From: Malus domestica | Taxonomy: Eukaryota; Streptophyta; Magnoliopsida; Rosales; Rosaceae | DNA: 64,000 nt | Reading direction: 5' to 3' | Assembly (NCBI RefSeq): GCF_042453785.1 | Contig: NC_091670.1 | Span: 40,683,501-40,747,500 of the forward strand | Shown here: one piece after another, positions 59,870 through 64,000 of the stretch | Layout: each line of letters begins with the position of its first letter | Position numbering within the stretch: position 1 is the first letter of the stretch | Made by a program: the position numbers and the translations under genes | The notes under the pieces: generated by a model | Told to the model about the DNA's origin: nothing | What the model saw: the letters and a program-made list of their open reading frames with translations, nothing else | Databases searched by the model: none

Positions 59870-60235
59870 AGGTAGTGCCAGTCTCTAACTGCAAGTGCAA
59901 GTCCAAAAAGAGAGAACCATTTCGAAACTTGACATTAATAATCCCCCTTAGTGTTTTGTCATATTTCTTTCTTTGTTCGTCAAGAAAGGAAAGGAAAGAA
60001 ATTTCGTTAAGTACATCAGCAAACTCTTATTTGCAAGTTTCATATGCTACTCTGCTAAGAGCTACTAATGGGTTATCTGAGGCTAATTTGATTGGTGCTG
60101 GAAGTTTTGGGATTGTGTACAAGGGAGTTCTTAATGTTGATGATATAGCTCAATTGGTTGCCGCCGTAAAGGTGTTTAACTTGTTACGCCGTGGAGCAGC
60201 AAGGTGTTTTATATCTGAATGTGAGGCCAAAACTA
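59870..60235 (+). pseudogene. RLK fragment: juxtamembrane and kinase N-lobe
   Basis: An open frame from 59875 gives CKCKSKKREPFRNLTLIIPL, then FFLCSSRKERKEISLST, VSYATLLRATNGLSEANLIG, AGSFGIVYKGVL, VFNLLRRGAARCFISECEA, matching 48236-48605 of the intact kinase. The TM segment is shortened (missing the second half of the helix) and an extra Ala occurs at VAAVKVF. After SECEA it runs into unrelated sequence. It lies downstream of, not upstream of, the C-lobe fragment at 58445, so the two fragments are not one simple broken copy. Confidence 0.85.
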
Positions 60236-60559
60236 GAATTCATGCTTGCGCCCGGCGGGTTGAAAAATGTCATGTAATTAACAAATATAAAAGGGGCAAG
60301 TAAAAGAGTCCATGTAATTAACAAATACAAAAGGGGCAAGTAAAAGAGTTCATGAATTTCCATGTTGGTAAAAATGTACTCCAACATGACCAGCTCAAAA
60401 GGAGATTCCTCCACTCTCAATATGGTTTATAGTCTGAAATGTAGTGTCTCAATTTCTTCAGGCCTGCATTGAGTTTAAACATGTGGGACAACACCAATCA
60501 CAACTACAAATACTAACAACTGTGCATAAAAATTATAAAGAAAACTCACGTACAATATT

Positions 60560-61612
60560 AACAATGTTATGAAAATCGCCCTAGGCGGTCGCCTAGGCGT
60601 TCGACGGTGGTTGCTCGATGCGATTAGGAGGAAATCGTTACAAAAATCAGTGGGTATCTAAACGGCCGCCTAGGCACTTGCTAGGCACTCTAGGCGGTTT
60701 GAAATTCTCGCCATAGCTAAGGGCTATGCAACTCTCGTCGTCTCGAACTCTCATCGAATCTACAACTCCCTTCTCGAACTCTCATCAGATCTGCAACTCC
60801 AACTCTTGCAGCAACATCTGCACCAAACTCGCAGCTGCACCAGCATCACAACTTGCATCTGCATCTGAATCTAGCCTTGCTAGAGGTTTCTGGAAAAACT
60901 AGAGAGAGAGAGAGAGAGAGATTTTATGGGTTTGGGTGTTATGGGTCACCGGCTGATAAGATATTAAAGTGGGGAGAGATGTGTGAAAACAAGGAATCAA
61001 GAGTAATGCTATTTATACCATGTTTTTATACCATATTTCTATACCACCTTAGTAGCATCTGATGTGGACAGCCACATCATTTGAAAAATTTGCAAAACCC
61101 AAGGAAATGAAGGAGAAATATTTCTCATATATCCCACAATCATCATTCAATTAACTAGTTTTTCTTAATTATTAGTTTATTAAATAATGAAATAAATTTA
61201 AAAATCTGATTAATTCAAATGATGTGGCTGTCCACATCAAATGTCACCTAAGATAGTATGAAAATATGGTAAAAAAATATGGTATGAATAATATTACTCA
61301 GGAAACAATGCTTTTCTTTGCCACGTCTATTGCATTAGAGAATAAATTTATATTTTATAAGGAAACAAGGCTGTTATTAATTGAAAGGCAAAACCCAATA
61401 TTGATTTTTTTTTAAAGCAAAGTCTAATAATGAAATAAATATGTGGGCTGAGTAAATGTTACAAAACTAACATAAAAAGTCCTAAATTTTTACAAATATA
61501 CTCATATTTTATAACATATATAATAATTTTATGTAAATCCGTTTAGCCAGCCTAGGCTCTAGGTTCCAGATCGCCATCCGACTAGCGCCCAGTATATTTT
61601 ATAACCTTGACC
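60560..61612. mobile_element. Nested element with GCCTAGGCG-rich ends
   Basis: The left end 'aatgttatgaaaatcgccctaggcggtcgcc' and right end ('gactagcgcccagtatattttataacctt') are loosely complementary, with shared 'gcctaggcg/ctaggc' words near both. It contains a (GA)n run at about 60901-60921 and a MITE at 61001-61299. No coding domain. The exact boundaries and target duplication were not resolved. Confidence 0.45.
61001..61299. mobile_element. 299-bp Mutator-type MITE
   Basis: Long inverted termini: GAGTAATGCTATTTATACCA at left and GAGTAATATTATTCATACCA from the right, with pairing extended through 'gatgtggacagccacatcattt'. Flanking nonamers aggaatcaa and aggaaacaa agree at 8 of 9 positions, which suits a Mutator-type target duplication. 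Confidence 0.8.
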
Positions 61613-62049
61613 ATATAAGAACAAACTTCACAACCGGTTTTAGGAAACTGCCGGGATTCAAACCCTATTTTATAGGTAAGAAAACCAAAGTCCACCAGAT
61701 TCCTGTTTATAGCCTATTTTATTCTTTTTTTTTTTCACTTTTAAAAACAGAATGTGCGGAAATTTTAGATGTGTAGAGTCTATTTTATTTTATTTTATTT
61801 ATGCAGACAAAATCTCACAATATTATTATCACGATCTTATTCATAATAACAACATTGTAATCACCTCCCTACCAGAAATTAACTCTTCTATATTAGCAAG
61901 TTTAACATAATGTTGTGAAAGAAAAAAAATCGTCTTTAATTGAAACCATGTCAGAGACCAAAAGTTAAAATTAGTAGACTCCTTTTTTTGGTGTCACTCA
62001 AAGAGTGATTAATCATGCAAATACTATTAAAGGTATATAGGCTGCTTAC

Positions 62050-62151
62050 TGTGGTGTGGCCACTGTTGGAAGCAGCAAGAACCATTGCTTCTGACTTAAA
62101 ACCCCGCATGTTTTCTAGCTTCAAATTGCAAAGAACGCATACTTTCCGGTT
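62050..62151 (-). pseudogene. Captured single exon of an EMAPII-type tRNA-binding domain
   Basis: The 34 codons on the minus strand read NRKVCVLCNLKLENMRGFKS then EAMVLAASNSGHTT, matching the C-terminal tRNA-binding (EMAPII/OB-fold) domain of plant methionyl-tRNA synthetase or related Arc1p-like proteins (family word RKVCVLxNLKxxxMRxxxSxAMVLAAS). It is bounded by a good acceptor (TTCTGTGGCAG) and donor (ACA|GTAAGC), so it is a complete exon in phase 0. No neighbouring exon was found on either side. It lies about 570 bp inside the right end of the hAT element. Confidence 0.78.
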
Positions 62152-62324
62152 CTGCCACAGAACAATTAACATGAATAAAAGTTGACAGAAATTGATAGTA
62201 ACTTAATACCCAAAAAAGTAATAAGAAAGTATGAAAATCAACCCCAAGGTGATGCACAATCAGAGATTCCAAAAGGCCAGACAGAATGATAGCAACAAAT
62301 TTAAAAGATTAAAAAGAAGACAAC

Positions 62325-62475
62325 CAACCAACCTTTGAACAAAGAACACACGGACAGAGGGGAACTCAGAGTGAGAACACACGAACGAGCTACATTGAAC
62401 AAAAAACACACGGACAGAGGGGAACTCAGAGTGACAACCAACCAACCTTTGAACAAAGAACACACGAACGAGCAA
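62325..62475. repeat. Short tandem repeats near the hAT right end
   Basis: 'gaacaaagaacacacggacagaggggaactcagagtgag' and 'caaccaaccaacctttgaac' recur two to three times in overlapping units. A minus-strand open frame over it repeats VRVFFVQ but is merely the tandem repeat translated. Confidence 0.8.
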
Positions 62476-62524
62476 CATTGATCTAAGTTTTATCTGATAG
62501 AGAATATGGTTTGTGTTAATACAT

Positions 62525-62721
62525 ATATAAATAAATGGGTAAACGATTACCCGTTTATAACCGCGATTAATAGCCATAACCATCCATTTAAATTTTACGG
62601 GTAAATGGTTATACCCATAACCGTTTATTTATCTAAATAGTTACCCATAACCGTAACCATGAAATTTAAATGGGCGGGCAACCGCGGTTACCCATAACCG
62701 CGAGTATTTTGCTCATCCCTA
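62525..62721 (-). repeat. Right terminus and subterminal motif array of the hAT element
   Basis: Copies of 'acccataaccgtt' and complements occur densely (ttacccgtttataaccgcg, gttatacccataaccgttta, ttacccataaccgtaacc), ending in ttgctcatcccta. This mirrors the left terminal region. Confidence 0.75.
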
Positions 62722-62753
62722 CTTACAAGTCGATCAACTAATTAAGTACTTAA

Positions 62754-63300
62754 TTAGAAAAGCTCGGAATCATCCCATTGGAGGACAGCAGAGTCTAAGT
62801 TCTGCTCTCTTTTCAACTTATCCTTCACGAACCAGTCACATACCTTCCCAGCTCCTCAATTTGGCATCCTTCCTGCTCTGACATCACTCTCAGCAAATTC
62901 AATGACGATATCTATGTTCACAAATACACAAAGTCATCTATAAGATTCGAACCTCAACATTTTTAAAAATATCAAACGTATTGTACAAAAGACTAAAAAC
63001 GAAATGTGAAAATTGCTTCAGAACGTAAAGAAGTAAAGTAGGAAATGTAACAAACGAAAATAGTACCGTTAAACGACAGAGAAATCTTTCGTGAGTGCTG
63101 AGACCAGAGATTTCTACCGGACAGGCTCCTTCCAGGGTTAAGAAAGGTCGTCTTTCTTTCTTCTCTGCATCTCCTTTTCCACTACTTGCCCTCACGCCAA
63201 GTCTTCTTTCATGGGGACCTAACATCTTGCATGAGGAAAATGGGTACGTTGCGTTTTTGCTTGGTTTCGAAGACGATGTGAGAGGAACGGTGAGTTGCAA
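62754..63300 (-). pseudogene. Plastid-targeted protein gene remnant (seed-maturation-like), frameshifted
   Basis: Exon 1 (63300-63067) reads MQLTVPLTSSSKPSKN, a Ser/Thr-rich transit-peptide-like start, then EKKERRPFLTLEG and VEISGLSTHERFLCRLT. Exon 2 begins at 62911 after a good acceptor (GTGAACATAG) and continues ISSLNLLRVMSEQEGCQIEE LGR; it then stops in frame (62825). Shifting frame restores VCDWFVKDKLKREQNLDSAV and LQWDDSELF to a stop at 62754. This fits a small deletion near 62844. The wording resembles a conserved plant plastid protein sometimes called seed-maturation-like; the name is from memory and tentative. The gene ends 25 bp from the hAT target duplication and lacks the remainder of the expected protein. 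Confidence 0.5.
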
Positions 63301-63426
63301 CGGCTTTTAAAAGGCTTCAGTGAGAACATTTTTACGATGAAGAATTTTGGTCTGGTTTTGGAAGTGGCAAAAGAGAGAGAAGAAGAAAAGGGTTATCGGT
63401 TTTGTTGTAAAGGTTGTGGTGGATGA

Positions 63427-63595
63427 GAGATTTTTCAGTGTGACCGGTACATGAGATGGTACACCACGTGTCATTAAACAAATGATGAGATATGTGTGCT
63501 AAAAAGTTAATAACTTAAAAAATAAAACTTTTCACCATTCTTATTAAAGCACGTGGTATACCACTTGTGTTCCCGTCACAATTAAAAAAATTTCG
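63427..63595 (-). mobile_element. GTGGTACAC-family MITE, copy 3 of 3 (inverted)
   Basis: The left 'gtgaccggtacatgagatggtacaccacgtg' and right 'cacgtggtataccacttgtgttcccgtcac' are good inverted ends. The interior 'gttaataacttaaaaaataaaa' is the complement of the 1632 and 43205 copies. Confidence 0.75.
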
Positions 63596-63784
63596 TGACA
63601 AAGGCTGCAGATGGAGATTTTGGAATTTGGATTGGCAGAATAGATTGGGCTTAACCGGATTATCGGTTACAAAAGGACTATGGGTTTGGATTGGACCGGT
63701 GAACGTAAACGACATCCCTCTTTTACAAATAAGCCCATTGTGTTTTTTCTTTTCATCCAAACTAATATAAAATGAGGGGATAAA

Positions 63785-63960
63785 GGTACAAAGTCAGTGT
63801 TTTAAAAATCTATGAAATTATAGATATTTTCGTTGAAATATCTAAAAAGTCGGATGAATATGAAAATGGGGCAGCTAAGATTTCACTTTATATTTGTTAG
63901 AGATAGAAAAATCAATAGATATCGATGATATTTATCGATTCACTACAGTAACTTTGCCGA
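63785..63960. repeat. Dispersed repeat related to 165-340
   Basis: This is rich in 'gatatc', 'atcgatgatat' and 'gaaatatct' words, like the repeat at the start of the window. It is noncoding. 63596-63784 shows nothing else. Confidence 0.35.
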
Positions 63961-64000
63961 GTCTTCAGTGCAGATTTAGAAAATTTCAACTTATTTTTTT

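Larger units (their letters stand above)
45507..62721. mobile_element. Candidate 17.2-kb non-autonomous hAT element carrying genes
   Basis: The left end reads TAGGGATGGGCAA (45507 on). The right end read inward on the minus strand is TAGGGATGAGCAA (62721 down): 12 of 13 positions agree. Both ends are flanked by the identical octamer CTTACAAG (45499-45506 and 62722-62729), the hAT target-duplication length. Both subterminal regions (about 45530-45730 and 62525-62700) are packed with ATAACCGTTTA/TACCCATAACCG-type motifs in both orientations, as in hAT transposase-binding regions. The cargo includes an intact LRR receptor kinase, kinase fragments, a nested LTR retrotransposon, other nested repeats and an EMAPII exon. 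No hAT transposase was seen, so mobilisation would need one in trans. Confidence 0.78.

Noticed and set aside
62260-62583. Minus-strand ORF with repeated VRVFFVQ
   Set aside because: It is the translation of short tandem DNA repeats near the hAT right end and does not indicate a repeat protein.

Overview
The window is plant nuclear DNA: AT-rich, with GT-AG introns, CT-rich 5' leaders, dense MITEs and plant-only gene families. Repeat families (short foldback elements, a tRNA-derived SINE, a LINE tail ending in TTG/TTGT units) and protein style suggest a Rosaceae genome such as apple or pear. That placement is an inference from style, not a database match.

Layout. (1) 1-8.4 kb: repeats, then a complete 10-exon external alternative NAD(P)H dehydrogenase (NDB2/3-like, one EF-hand), followed by a decayed 3' fragment of a TIR1/AFB auxin receptor. 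(2) 8.6-12.9 kb: an intact 3-exon TIR1/AFB receptor (AFB6-like) whose first intron holds a foldback MITE and a LINE tail, with a convergent 2-exon dynein light chain gene. (3) 12.9-32.2 kb: mostly intergenic repeats around one intronless ARM-repeat gene. (4) 32.3-42.6 kb: a 4-exon STP1-like hexose/H+ symporter (+), a 2-exon small secreted LysM protein (-), a Copia RNase H remnant (-) and a 7-exon VAP/MSP-domain protein of the VAP4/MAMI type (-). (5) 45.5-62.7 kb: a 17.2-kb segment bounded by near-identical 13-bp terminal inverted repeats (TAGGGATGGGCAA / TAGGGATGAGCAA), an exact 8-bp target duplication (CTTACAAG) and subterminal ATAACCGTTTA-type motifs. This is the signature of one very large hAT-superfamily element. 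(6) 62.7-64 kb: a frameshifted plastid-protein gene remnant and repeats.

The hAT segment is the most unusual part. It carries a complete LRR-XII receptor kinase (non-RD, FLS2/EFR/Xa21-like, 1027 codons), several broken copies of the same kinase family, a nested 4.5-kb LTR retrotransposon that itself contains a guanylate-binding-protein (GBP) gene fragment, and one isolated exon of an EMAPII-type tRNA-binding domain with both splice sites intact. No hAT transposase was seen, so it looks non-autonomous.

The ordinary genes do not form a pathway. They are independent housekeeping or signalling genes: mitochondrial NAD(P)H oxidation, auxin perception, sugar uptake, ER membrane contact, and chitin/peptidoglycan-type binding. 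All exon coordinates were read by hand from splice signals and frame continuity, without transcript evidence.
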